From: Spiroplasma ixodetis
Lineage (GTDB): Bacteria; Bacillota_I; Bacilli_A; Mycoplasmatales; VBWQ01
NCBI RefSeq assembly: GCF_027923845.1
Contig: NZ_AP026933.1
Span: forward strand, 496,001-560,000
DNA: 64,000 bases
Direction of reading: 5' to 3'
Made by a program: the position numbers and the translations under genes. Below the pieces are notes generated by a model. It saw nothing but the letters and a program-made list of their open reading frames with translations, made no database searches and was not told where the DNA came from. This document shows positions 22,082 through 33,441 of this stretch, piece after piece (within the stretch, counting starts at the first letter, position 1; every line of letters starts with the position of its first letter).

Positions 22082-22933
22082 TTATGATGATTGGGCATCA
22101 GCGCCACCAATAATTTCTGAAATTTCTTGGGTAATAGCACCTTGACGGGCACGATTATAACTTACTAATAATTTATCTTTCATTTCTTTGGCATTATTTG
22201 AAGCATTTTCCATTGCTAATCTTCGTAATGCTTGCTCTGACACTTGTGATTCTACTAATGCACCATAAACAATGGCACCAACATATAAAGGAATAGCACT
22301 ATTAATAACAGTATTAGCGTCTGGTTCAAAATCGGTTTGAATTAAATTACTTTCTTGATTAGTTTTAATAGAAACAATTGGCAATAAATCAATAATTGTT
22401 GGAATTGTTGTTACCGTATTTACATATTTTGTATATGCAATTTTAATAGCATCAGTTTCTTTATTATTAAACTTAGAAAGTAACAACAAAGATATCTCTT
22501 GCGAATCATTATATGATGATTGAATGTTAATTTCAGTATAAGATTGCATAATTTTACAATGATGATTAGTAAAGTATGAAACTCCTTTACTACCAATAGC
22601 AACTATTTCATCTTGTGGTTTATATTGTTCTAATACTAATTTATTTAAATTATTATTAAAACCACCACATAATCCTAAATTAGAATTAAAAACGACTCAT
22701 ATTGTTTTATTAATAACTTGATCTTTTGTTTTTAAATAAATTGAATTACTTAATTTAGGTATTAGTTGATTGAATGTATAATAAACTTCAGAATAATAAG
22801 GTTTAATCATCTCAATTCTTTTACCTACTTTTTTTAATTTAGCTGTTGATACTAGTTGCATTGCTTTAGTAATTTTATAACTAGTATTAACAGATTTAAT
22901 TTTTTGTCTAATTTGTTCCATGCTTTGAGCCAT
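22082..22933 (-). CDS. atpG: F1 ATP synthase gamma subunit
   Basis: 283 residues, normal size. The N-terminal rotor helix (IRQKIKSVNTSYKITKAMQLVSTAKLK with its conserved ITKAM) and the C-terminal helix (RLAMENASNNAKEM...NRARQGAITQEISEI) are typical. Two or more TGA codons between 22550 and 22696 are Trp. AAGGTGA precedes ATG 22933. It couples rotation of the c-ring to catalysis. Confidence 0.93.
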
Positions 22934-22961
22934 GATATTTCACCTTACCTTCCTAAATACA

Positions 22962-24545
22962 TTATTTGAATGTTTTAATTAATGTTTCCCATTCTTCAAG
23001 ACTACCATATATTTTAGGATTATAGTCATTTAGCTTATTGGTCAAATTATAAACAACCTGCATAATGCCTTGACTAATGCTCACTTGTAACTCTTCACTA
23101 AACGCTTGATCTTGCTGTAATTTTAAATAACTTTTTCGTTGTTGTTTTTGAAAATAAGTTATTACTTCCTTTTTAAAAGAATCCATCATTTCTACTGGTA
23201 ATCATTTAATTGCCTTATTTTTAATTGCTAATAAAATAATTGCTTGATCAATTTGATTTAATGGTTCATTTTGTTTTTGTTTTAAAATTTCAATGGCACG
23301 TTTACCATGTTCAATAACAGCTCTAGTATTTTCATCTAAATCAGAACCAAATTGTGAAAAAGCTTGTAATTCACGAAATTGTGCTAATTCTAATTTTAAT
23401 GTTCCACCTGCTTGTTTTATTGCTTTAATTTGTGCTGATGAACCTACCCGTGAAACTGATAAACCCACATCAACTGCTGGACGAATTCCGGCATTAAATA
23501 ATTCTGACATTAAAAAAATTTGACCATCAGTAATTGAAATAACATTAGTAGGAATATATGCAGAAATATCACCGGCTTGTGTTTCAATAATAGGTAAGGC
23601 AGTAATACTCCCACCACCATGTTTTTCATTTAATTTAGCTGCACGTTCTAATAAACGTGAATGAAGATAAAAAACATCTCCTGGATAAGCTTCTCTTCCT
23701 GGTGGTCGTCTTAATAATAAAGAAATAGCACGATAGGCCACTGCATGTTTACTCAAATCATCATAAACAATTAAGACATCTTTACCTTCTTCCATTCATT
23801 CTTCGGCAATAGTTACTCCTGTATAAGGAGCAATATATTGCAAAGGAGCAACTTCACTAGCAGTAGCAGCAACAATAGTTGTATACTCCATTGCCCCTAA
23901 TTGTGTTAATTTATCAACAATTTGAGCAACAGTTGAGGCCTTTTGACCAATAGCAACATAAACACAAAAAACATTTTTACCCTTTTGATTAATAATAGTA
24001 TCAATAGCAATCGTTGTTTTTCCAGTTTGACGATCACCAATTATTAACTCTCTTTGACCTTTGCCAATCGGAATCATTGCATCAATTGATAATAATCCTG
24101 TTGCTAAAGGTTCTGATACAGATTTTCTAGTCATCACACCCAGCGCTATTCTTTCAATCGGTCTAGTTTTCGTAGTTTTAATTGGACCTTTACCATCAAT
24201 CTTTTGCCCTAGTGCATTAACAACTCTTCCTAAAAGCATATTACCAACTGGTGTTTCAACAACATTACCTGTTCTACTAACAATATCTCCTTCTTTGATA
24301 CCCGTGTCATCCCCCATTAAAGTAACACCAACAGCAGTTTCTTCTAAACTCAAAACCATACCATAAATATTACTTTTAGGAAAAAATACTAATTCACCAT
24401 TAACAGCCTTATCTAAACCATGAATTAGTGCAATTCCATCACCGACAGTAACAACAATGCCTTCCTCATTAGCACTAATTTTTTTACCATAATTTTTAAT
24501 TTGGCTTTTTATAATTTCTGAAATTTGATTAACGTTTAAGGACAT
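22962..24545 (-). CDS. atpA: F1 ATP synthase alpha subunit
   Basis: 527 residues; Walker A GDRQTGKT, the [17 protein letters not shown] signature, and the non-catalytic site residues are present. TGA codons at about 23190-23201 and 23796 encode Trp, so a standard-code reading splits the gene into three. It is close to the usual length of 500-525 residues. It lies between atpH and atpG with short gaps of 11 and 28 bases. Confidence 0.95.
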
Positions 24546-24556
24546 TTGTTTTACCT

Positions 24557-25099
24557 CTATTCATGACTTAATAATTCTTGTTTTAATTGATCAATTTGAC
24601 CTTTAACTGAACCATCAAAAACTTGATTCCGTACTTTAACTTTAATACCGCCAATTAATGATTTATCAATCTTGTTAACGACTTTAATCTTATGTTTAAT
24701 GACTTTCTCAATTTTCAATTTTATTTGATTTATTTGTTGGTTTGAAAGTTCTATCACTGAATAAATAATGCCATAGTTTACATCTTGATATTCATTACAT
24801 AATTTGCGAAATTCTTTTAAAATGAAACGAACACACTGGAAATGATGTTCATCAATCAACAAAAAGAAAAAATTTAACATATATGGTTCAATATGATTTT
24901 TAAAAGTTTCACTAATAATTTGTTTACGTGTTTCAATAGTTAAATTACTACTACTAGTAATATCAATAAATTCTGGATAAGTAGTAAAAATATCAATTAA
25001 TTTATTACTTTCTTCAGCAAATTGAGTAATTTTTTTTATTTCTCTTGCTAATTGAAAAAGACCATTACTTCATTGATTAGCTAATCCTTCATCTATCAT
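24557..25099 (-). CDS. atpH: F1 ATP synthase delta subunit
   Basis: 180 residues, the usual size of the delta (OSCP) stator subunit. The C-terminal segment [26 protein letters not shown] contains the most conserved delta motif (GGI-V-GD/N-V-D-S). A TGA at codon 10 is Trp. Sequence otherwise diverges fast, as in the family. Confidence 0.9.
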
Positions 25100-25111
25100 T
25101 TAACTTCACCA

Positions 25112-25639
25112 CTATTCCAAATTCTTAATAAAATCAGTAATTAATTGTTCATGTTTTTTAGCATTCATTTCAGCACCAATAATTTTTTTAGCTGCTTCTA
25201 ATGCTACTACTTTGATTTCTTCGTTAATCTTTGCTTCTGCCTCTTTACGAGCACGAACTAAATCACGATTTGATTGATTAGTAATACGCATACTCTCTTC
25301 TTGCGCTTTATCAATAATTTGTTTACGCTTATTGTAACCATCATTTTGTGCATTAGCAATAATTTCCTGAGCTTCAATTTTAGCAGCTTTTAATATTTGA
25401 CTAGCTTCACCACGATCTTGATTAGCTAATGATTGCTTGCAAGCAGCATCATCAAGTTTTTCTTTAATTACTAAATGTCGCGAATGTAAAGCCTTACGAA
25501 ACGGAGCATAAACTCATCTTCAAAGTACCATTAATAAAATTAATGTTGCAAAAATATGAGCAATAAAAACAGGAAGATTGGGAAATAATTGATTAACAAT
25601 ATCATCACCTGATACTAAATCATTGAAATTAAAATTCAT
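25112..25639 (-). CDS. atpF: Fo ATP synthase b subunit
   Basis: 175 residues: a short N terminus, one transmembrane helix (about residues 24-45, ending VLWRWVYAPFRKAL with two TGA-coded Trp), then a long charged helix (KIEAQEIIANAQNDGYNKRK) and the conserved end KVVALEAAKKIIGAEM. It forms the peripheral stalk with delta. No lipoprotein signal is seen, unlike some mycoplasma b subunits. The atpH start is 12 bases downstream. Confidence 0.92.
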
Positions 25640-25671
25640 AAAATCACCTACTTTTTAATATTTTTAATACC

Positions 25672-25965
25672 TTATGCTACAAATATTAAAATTAGAGAAA
25701 CAACTAAACCATAAATAGCACCTGATTCGGCAATAGCTGCACCAATAACAAATTGTGTTCTAATTTTAGATTCTACTTCAGGATTACGAGCAACCGCTTC
25801 AACAGCTTTACCAGCAGCAAAACCTTGACCAATTCCACTTCCTGCACAAGAAATAGTTGAAATTCCAGCTCCAACAAACTTTAAATTCATCAATCCATTA
25901 GGATCAGCTGCTAAATGATTAAAAAAATGAAAGACATGTGTCATTACTGTTGTTAATAATTCCAT
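25672..25965 (-). CDS. atpE: Fo ATP synthase c subunit
   Basis: 97 residues, longer than the usual 70-80 because of an extra N-terminal segment of about 25. Two helices flank the polar loop (AVARNPEVESKIR); the proton-binding Glu is in AIAESGAIYG. GGAG precedes ATG 25965. A ring of this subunit rotates in the membrane. Confidence 0.95.
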   Translation of the reverse strand: MELLTTVMTHVFHFFNHLAADPNGLMNLKFVGAGISTISCAGSGIGQGFAAGKAVEAVARNPEVESKIRTQFVIGAAIAESGAIYGLVVSLILIFVA

Positions 25966-25991
25966 AATAAATAAATTCTCCTTTTTGTATT

Positions 25992-26798
25992 TTATTTTTT
26001 TTCCATAATTGAACGTTCGGTATAAATTTCTTCTTCATGATTTATTGCTTGTTGTTTACGAAGTTTTTTTGGTAATTTAATAGTAAGTTCTCCCTTATGA
26101 GAACTTACTTCTTCCATTTGTAATTTCCAATAAACAAGAGTTAAGGTGCCAAAAATTAAGGCTTGAATGCTTCCAGCAAATAAATCAAAATAAATATGTA
26201 AGAATGGTCCAATTACACCAATTAATAAATTCATCTGACCAATAATTGGGATATTACTTCAAATATTAGCAGTTACCCCATAAAGCATTGCCAAAATAAT
26301 ACTTCCACCTAAAATATTACCAAATAAACGAAAAGATAAAGAAATCAAAGGTGCAAATTGAGTAATTAATTCTAGAGGGTTAATAATAAATTTTTTAAAA
26401 AATAAAAGTTTCTGAAATTTAATAGCAATATAATATATTCCAATAAAAGTAACTAATGCCATTGATAAAGTAACCGTATACATTGATGACTGTGGTTCAA
26501 GACCAATAATCGATAATCAATTACCAATTAAAATATAACCCATTACATATAACAAATAAACTGTCAGGTTTTTATACTTTACACCAAGAACATCAACAAC
26601 AATTTTTTCAACTGATTTAATTATTAATTCAACAACTAAAACAATACCTCTTGGATCTTCATCAGGCTTCATTCGTTTTACTTTATAATAATAAATATAA
26701 CTAATAACACTGATAAAGACTGTTGTTATCAAAATTGTTACCAATTGTGGAATAATTTGTAAATAATTCCAACTTTCCAATCCAGCTAAAGTTTCCAT
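25992..26798 (-). CDS. atpB: Fo ATP synthase a subunit
   Basis: 268 residues with five or more transmembrane helices. The essential Arg is in LISLSFRLFGNILGG. TGA codons at about 26235-26258 and 26484-26516 are Trp. The C-terminal tail after the last helix is long and charged (KLPKKLRKQQAINHEEE). The gene starts one base after the atpI stop (TAAATG). Confidence 0.93.
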
Positions 26799-27200
26799 TT
26801 AAATTCCTTCTTTTAAGTTATTTTTTTGATATACACATAACGTTGCAGTAATAGTAGCAACCATCAATATTGACATTCCGGCAATTATAGTAAAAATATT
26901 AGCAAAATTAAAGAAAATATTCAAAACTATAATTGAACCATAAATTAACATTCTTAATAAGAATCCAAAATATGCTAAGGTTTGTTTTAAATGTATTCCA
27001 CTGGTTAATCATTTTGACGATAAATATAAAAAGCATAACCCAATCATACTTCCTATAAAACCAATATTAAATCCAGTAATTAATAACCAATGGTTTGTAT
27101 TAATTATAACAGTTATAATTAATCCTACATTAATTAATAATCAATAGCATAACATTGTAAAAAGTATTGAAAGAAAAAGGTTATTTCTAATTTTTTCCAT
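26799..27200 (-). CDS. atpI: AtpI-like membrane protein of the ATP synthase operon (133 aa)
   Basis: Four hydrophobic segments and no long soluble part; position directly upstream of atpB is that of atpI, whose product helps c-ring assembly or ion supply. Sequence conservation is low, so naming rests mainly on position and topology. Its stop abuts the atpB start, suggesting coupling. Confidence 0.7.
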
Positions 27201-27208
27201 TAAAATAT

Positions 27209-27855
27209 TTATTTAGTTCCAAAAATTCGATCACCAGCATCACCCAATCCAGGTACAATATAACCATCATCATTTAATTCTTTATCCAACGCTGCTAAAA
27301 AAATCTTAACATCAGGATGATTATGATTAATTTTCTTAATAGCTACTGGTGCTCCTACAATGGAAACTAAAGTAATGTTTTTAAAACCTACTTTTTTTAA
27401 TTCTTTAATAGCAGCATCAGCAGTACCACCAGTAGCAAGCATTGGATCTAAGATAAATACTAATGCATCACTTATATTTTTAATATTTTTGGGATATTTA
27501 AAAAAATATTTTTGTGGTTTTAAAGTTTCTTCATCACGATAAAGACCAACATGACTAATAATTGCATTAGGTACTACATACTCAAATCCATTTGTCATCC
27601 CTAATCCTGCTCTTAAAATCGGAGAAAGAATGATTGTCTTGGTTAATGTTTTACCAATAACTTTAGTAATGGGTGTTTCAACTTCAATTTCATCAAGAGG
27701 AATATCTTTAAATACTTCATAAGCCATTAACGTTGCAATTTCGCTTAAATTCTCTTTGAAATCTTTTTTTTTTGGGTTAAGTGATTTCTAATTCTTGTTA
27801 ATTTATCTTGTATTAAAGGATGATTAACAATAAACAGATTTTTACTACTTTCCAC
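27209..27855 (-). pseudogene. upp: Uracil phosphoribosyltransferase, frameshifted in a 10-A run
   Basis: UPRT makes UMP from uracil and PRPP. GTG 27855 (after AAAGGAG) starts a typical N terminus (NLFIVNHPLIQDKLTRIRN), but the run of 10 A at 27764-27773 puts the rest (MAYEVFKDIPLDEIEVETP onward) in another frame; 11 A would join them. The downstream part is intact: PRPP site FILDPMLATGGTA and uracil site near the C terminus (PGLGDAGDRIFGTK). It may be a real mutation, a sequencing error, or rescued by polymerase slippage. It heads the atp operon. Confidence 0.85.
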
Positions 27856-28303
27856 TAAAAACACTCCTTTATCTTTAATGCGTATATTTTCAATAATTTA
27901 AAATATATACTAATATGAAATTTTACGCCTTTTAATTTATAAATCAATAAAATAACAATAAAAATAACGAAAAAAGATAAAAGATTTATTCAAAAATTAT
28001 TTTTTTAATTGTTAATAACATTCTTATAGTTCAAAATTAACTAAATAAAAATATAATTTATAAATTTTATTTTAATAACTTTGTTTTTATTTTAAAAAAA
28101 TTATAATCTAAAATATAAATTTAATAAATTTCTTTTATTGATATAGAAAATTATATATTTGAAATAAACTATTAATAGTAATTTTTGTCTTATTTTATCA
28201 AAAAAAATCTTATGTTAAAATTAAAATATAAAACTTCATACAAGTTTTTAAACTATTATTTTAATTTTAAAATAAATAGTTTTTTATTTTGAAAGGAGAA
28301 AAA
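27856..28303. other. AT-rich intergenic region between divergent genes
   Basis: About 450 bases of very AT-rich DNA between upp (minus) and the membrane-protein gene at 28304 (plus). It must contain both promoters, but AT richness makes single boxes unconvincing. GAAAGGAG at 28291-28298 is the ribosome-binding site of the plus-strand gene. No gene or RNA is seen. Confidence 0.5.
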
Positions 28304-28708
28304 ATGAAAAAAATTCAAAAATACTTTACATATACAGGCGGAATATTAGGTGGTAGTACAGCATTAGGTGGTATAAGTTATTTTTATTATGATTTAATTT
28401 CAAAAAATAAGGAAGCTTTCCATGATCCAGAAGCAGGAATGGCACTCTTTGGAATAATGTTTACTATAGCAGGTTCACCTTTGATTGGAGCATTTTTAGA
28501 CTCTAAACTAGAGTATGGAATTGGCACTTCCATTTCAAATATTTATGATAAATGTTTTCCAACAAATATTTCTGATATTAATGTTGAAAGTAATAACGAA
28601 CAACAAATATCTGAAAGAACTCCATTATTAAGAAACAACGATATAACAAGTATTAATAGTGAACAATTACCAATAATTAATCAAAATCATTGTCAATTAA
28701 CTTTTTAA
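28304..28708 (+). CDS. Small membrane protein of unknown function (134 aa)
   Basis: ATG 28304 follows AAAGGAG; a TTG at 28289 is less likely. A helix at about residues 10-30 ([21 protein letters not shown]) and another at 46-65 (Gly/Ala-rich) precede a soluble tail with SERTPLLR near residue 109. A strong terminator follows at once, so it is a single-gene unit. It resembles in layout the phage protein at 1135. No family recognised. Confidence 0.6.
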   Translation: MKKIQKYFTYTGGILGGSTALGGISYFYYDLISKNKEAFHDPEAGMALFGIMFTIAGSPLIGAFLDSKLEYGIGTSISNIYDKCFPTNISDINVESNNEQQISERTPLLRNNDITSINSEQLPIINQNHCQLTF

Positions 28709-28724
28709 TAAACTTAATAAAAAT

Positions 28725-28752
28725 AAATGTTAGTAATTTACTAACATTTTTT
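28725..28752 (+). terminator. Rho-independent terminator
   Basis: Perfect 11-bp stem AAATGTTAGTA (28725-28735) and TACTAACATTT (28739-28749) with a 3-base loop and six T at the end. Confidence 0.88.
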
Positions 28753-28780
28753 ATTTATGATTAAATAACAATAAAAAAAG

Positions 28781-30241
28781 TTACTGTTTAACACCCATTT
28801 TTTTCATTTCTTCATATAACTTATTATTATTTCTATTATTTCATGTACCAAATTGATGATTAAAAGAAGTAAGCAAAGGATAAGAAAACCCAAGTTCTAC
28901 TAATTTTTTAATACATTTAAAATAATCTTCTTTTAATGGTAAAACAACTTCAGCAACTTTCTGTTTTCATGGTTGTTTATATTGAATACCACTATAAATA
29001 TCATTTAATTCAGGAACAATAAAAGCATAAATTCCACCAACACCAACTTCCATAAAATTATGTTTATTTGGATGAGAATATTCAAAAATTTTAATATGTA
29101 AAACCAAATGTTCTAATAAATTACAATAAACTAATCGATCAGCATATTGATAGGCAAATGGTGACTTTTGAGCTCATTTGGGAGTAGATAATAAAATTGC
29201 TTTATCTTCATCAATATGATGAATATATAAACCTTCTTTTCCCCTTGTTATTCCTTGTGATTTCTTAGAACCTGTTTAGAATCTTTTTAATAAAATTGAA
29301 ATAAAGGACAGAACAACCATTTGTAAACTAGTATTTAGTTTTCTTTCACAATTTTTTCATAATCTTCTGCATTTTTCTAATCATGCAAAGCTTCGTTCTA
29401 CAACTCATCTTTTTGGTAGTACTACAAAAGAATGTAATTCATTACGTTTTACAACTTCAACATTTGCATTTATGATTGTTTTGATTGCAGAAGCAAATTT
29501 TTCACCAGTATAGCCAGCATCTACTATTATTTTTTTGAACTGTAGAAGATTTTCTTTTTCACTTTTAATCATTATGATAGCACTATTACGATCTGTTTTT
29601 TCTGCTGTAGTTATGTAAATTGCATGTGGTAAACCTTGCGTATCAACTGCAATATGACGTTTTATTCCTGAAATCTTTTTACCAGCATCATAACCTTTAT
29701 TTTCAGTAGTATCTGTATTTTTAACACTTTGCGAATCAATTATACAAAAACTAGTTTTTTCTTTTCGATGATTCTTAATACGAATCTTTTAACTAATTTT
29801 TTTAAAATTAATTGCAATATACTAGGTTCTTTATCATTGTTTTTACTTCAAATTTGGAAATAATAATATACAGTTTGTCATTTTGGAAAATTTTTGGTAA
29901 CATTCTTCATTGACAACCACTTTTTAATACATATAAAACTGCACAAAACACTTCATATAAATCTAAATTTCTTGGTTTTGTTTTCTTTTTGCTGTTTTCT
30001 AAAGTTGATTTTATGTTCTCAAATTGTTCTTTAGTAACATGACTTGGATAATTTTTATGCATATATACCTCTTATTTTAAAATATATAGTAATTTTACCT
30101 TATTTTCTAAAAGATTCTAAACAGGTTCTTAGACATTGTTGCATCTGAAAAATAATTTTTTGAAATACATCCATATTTATTTTTTAAAAAATTACAAACA
30201 TTTTCATAATTCATTGTTAATAACTTTTCTACTTCTGACAT
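28781..30241 (-). pseudogene. HNH-like hypothetical gene split by IS5
   Basis: ATG 30241 opens MSEVEKLLTMNYENVC; at codon 38 (SDATMSK) the frame enters an IS5 copy and resumes at 29264 with KKSQGITRGKEGLYIHHIDED. Conserved-looking blocks IHHIDEDKAILLSTPKWA and ADRLVYCNLLEHLVLHIKI are reminiscent of HNH/treble-clef nucleases (paired His, then N...H). Native length would be about 230 residues, stop TAA 28781. One TTA duplicate flanks the IS. Function is a guess. Confidence 0.55.
29268..30128 (-). mobile_element. IS5-family element, copy 2, transposase frameshifted
   Basis: Ends GAACCTG...CAGGTTC with TTA duplications at 29265-29267 and 30129-30131. Compared with copy 1 the transposase (start ATG 30062) has several one-base changes in A/T runs (near 29530, 29548, 29788 and 29893), so it is inactive. 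Confidence 0.88.
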
Positions 30242-30344
30242 GCTTATCCCATACTATACTACTTTATTTTTATGATAATAATGAAAATTAAGTTATCTTT
30301 TTTATTACCCAAAATAATATAAATTAATCTTTAGCAAAGGCTAA

Positions 30345-30926
30345 GAACCTGTTTAGAATCTTTTAGAAAATAAGGTAAAATTACTATATATTTTAAAATA
30401 AGAGGTATATATGCATAAAAATTATCCAAGTCATGTTACTAAAGAACAATTTGAGAACATAAAATCAACTTTAGAAAACAGCAAAAAGAAAACAAAACCA
30501 AGAAATTTAGATTTATATGAAGTGTTTTGTGCAGTTTTATATGTATTAAAAAGTGGTTGTCAATGAAGAATGTTACCAAAAAATTTTCCAAAATGACAAA
30601 CTGTATATTATTATTTCCAAATTTGAAGTAAAAACAATGATAAAGAACCTAGTGTATTGCAATTAATTTTAAAAAAAATTAGTTAAAAAGATTCGTATTA
30701 AGAATCATCGAAAAGAAAAAACTAGTTTTTGTATAATTGATTCGCAAAGTGTTAAAAATACAGATACTACTGAAAATAAAGGTTATGATGCTGGTAAAAA
30801 GATTTCAGGAATAAAACGTCATATTGCAGTTGATACGCAAGGTTTACCACATGCAATTTACATAACTACAGCAGAAAAAACAGATCGTAATAGTGCTATC
30901 ATAATGATTAAAAGTGAAAAAGAAAA
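30345..30926 (+). mobile_element. IS5-family element, copy 3, truncated by IS256
   Basis: The left end GAACCTGTTTAG is present, but the element is cut at 30926 (after IKSEKE in the protein) where IS256 begins, and no right part is found after that IS256. The transposase also has an extra A near 30675. Therefore a dead fragment. Confidence 0.88.
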
Positions 30927-31020
30927 GAGGCTTTTTAATAATCTGTGTATCTTTGTTTTACAAAGTTACTAATTTAGATTAATTCTGTCTTCAAATTTTA
31001 TCATAAAATGAGCAATTGCT

Positions 31021-32394
31021 GAGGCTTTTTAATAATCTGTGTATCTTTGTTTTACAAAGTTACTAATTTAGATTAATTCTGTCTTCAAATTTTATCATAA
31101 AATGAGCAATTGCTGTATTTCAATTTTGAATAGGCAATGTTCATTTTTTTGTTATATTTTCAATTGCCAAGTAAAATATTTTGAAAACTGCCATATCATT
31201 AGGAAAAACTTTTTTATTTCTGATGATTTTTCGTAATTGACTATTAACAGATTCAATAGCATTTGTAGTATAAATCACTCTTTTGATTTCTACTGGATAA
31301 CTAATAAAAACCATTAAATTATCTCAATTTTTATATCAAGATTTAGTAATTTGAGGATATTGTTTATTTCATTTACTTTCAAACGATTCTAAAGCTTGCA
31401 TTGCTTGTTCTTCACTACATGCACTATAAATTGGTTTTAAATCTGCAACTAGACCTTTTCGATGTTTGTATGAAACATATTTTAAACTATTTCTAATTTG
31501 ATGAACAATGCATAATTGATGTTCTGTTTTAGGATAAACTGATTGTATTGCTTCTGACATGCCTGTTAAATTATCACTACAAGCAATAAGAATATCATTT
31601 AAGCCACGATTTTTCATTTCTGTGAAATTAGATAATCAAAACTTAGAACCTTCATTTTCACTAATTCATAATCCTAAAACATCTTTTTGCCTTCTAAATC
31701 AACTCCTAATGCTATATAAACTGATTTGTTAATAATCCGTTTATCTTGTCGTACTTTAACTACTATACAATCAAAATAAACAATAGGATAAATACTTTCT
31801 AATGGTCGATTTTGTCATGCTTTAACATCATCAATAACATCATCAGTAATTTGACTAATAACACTTTCACTAATATCAGCACCATGATATAACTCTTGCA
31901 ACTGCATTCTAATGTCAGATAATGTCATTCCTTTTGCATACAAGGAAAGAACTTGTTGATCAAAACCATCAAATCTTCTTTGCCTTTTAGGAACTATTAC
32001 AGGAGTAAAATTACTATTGCGATCTCTTGGTACATCAATTTCAATTTTACCTTGTTGAGTTATTAATTTTTTTGAACTTGTACCATTACGAGCATTTTCA
32101 GTAGTACTATGTTGATTTTTTTCATATCCTAAATAATTTTGCATTTCAGAATTCAACATTTTTTCAACTAATCTTTTTGTTAATTCTTTATATAAACCGC
32201 CAGGTTTAAAAACTGTTGTTAAATCTTCAGTATTTTCTAGTAATAAATCTACTGCTTTTGATATTGGATCATTATTATTAAAGTTATCTTTTTTAGCCAT
32301 CTGTAACTCACTCTTTCTAGTCATTTAATTATATTTACTAGAATTAATTAAACATAGTTATTTTTGTAAGTTACACAGATTACTAAACATTTCC
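31021..32394 (-). mobile_element. IS256-family element, inner copy 3 (1374 bp)
   Basis: Complete from GAGGCTTTTT to CATTTCC, inserted in another IS256 with an 8-bp duplication CAATTGCT (31013-31020, 32395-32402). This gives the cleanest view of the element's length and boundaries. Confidence 0.9.
31063..32324 (-). pseudogene. IS256-family transposase, one-base frameshift
   Basis: The N-terminal 170 residues (MTRKSELQM to DDVIDDVKA) are intact, including IEIDVPRDRNSNF and YAKGMTLSDIRMQL, typical of mutator-type transposases. A T run near 31682-31686 is one base short compared with copies at 3920 and 33910, shifting the frame. The C-terminal half is otherwise well preserved. Confidence 0.82.
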
Positions 32395-32501
32395 CAATTG
32401 CTGTATTTCAATTTTGAATAGGCAATGTTCATTTTTTTGTTATATTTTCAATTGCCAAGTAAAATATTTTGAAAACTGCCATATCATTAGGAAAAACTTT
32501 T

Positions 32502-33441
32502 CGAACTTCTCCCCACATGTACTTGTGGAGGAAACAATGAAATTGAATGAGTTCAATAATACTTTTCAAACTGAAAAACAATGTCTTGCATATATAGCAA
32601 GTTTGAAACAAATCAAATGTAGTAGGTGTTCTAGTTTTAATTTGAATACTTCTAATTTAAGAAGAATGAGATGTTTGAAATGTCATCAAACATTCAGTAT
32701 TCTCACGGGCACTATATTTTCAAAGTCACAAACACCTTTAATATCTTGGTTTTATCTCATTTTTAGATGAATAAACACCAAACATGGAATTCCATCAACT
32801 GATGTTGCAAAAGAATTGGGAGTGACTTTGAAAACAGCTTGAAGAATGGGTCATAAAATCGAAGTGCCATTGCTAAACAAAAACCTCAATTCATTGTTGA
32901 AGGCATAGTGCAAATGGATGAAATGTATCTTTCACATATGGGTTTTAAAAAACAAGGAAGATCCTTGTTGAATAAAACCTTGATTGTTGGCATTTATCAA
33001 AAAACAACCAACAATCTGATTGTGAAAGTATTGAAAAACGCAAACAGTAAAAATCTTTTGCAGTTTGCAATAAACCACATTTCTTCAAAGTGTGTTGTAC
33101 ATACTGATTTTTGAAAAGGATATCGCGATTTGAAATCGGTTTTCACTAAGCATGAAACAGTTAACCATCAAGATGGCTATGTTTCAAAAACTGGTGTAAA
33201 TACCAACCAAATTGAGTCAGTATGAAAACATATACGAAGAACATTTAAAACACATATCAAAGTTGCAAAACATCATATTCATTTATATGCAAAAGAAGCT
33301 GCATATAAATTCAATAACATACCTAGTTTTGAAACTGTAATGCTATGTTTTATTTAAAAATGTGGGGAGAAGTTCGTAGATAGGCTTTTCTCAGCATTTA
33401 TGTGATAAGATTTAAAAATAGTACATAAAGGGAGAAAAGCC
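32502..33441 (+). mobile_element. IS1595-like element, variant A, copy 4, transposase frameshifted
   Basis: 8-bp duplication AAACTTTT at 32494-32501 and 33442-33449. The transposase (32537-33357) lost one C near 32859 (ATAAAATCGAAG in place of ATAAAATCCGAAG), so it is inactive. Confidence 0.9.

Noticed and set aside
27209..27727. upp as an intact gene starting at ATG 27727
   Set aside because: No ribosome-binding site precedes this ATG and about 43 conserved N-terminal residues are encoded just upstream in another frame.
30927..31115. Tandem 94-bp repeat
   Set aside because: It is explained by insertion of one IS256 copy at position 94 of another, supported by the 8-bp duplicate, so it is not an independent repeat.
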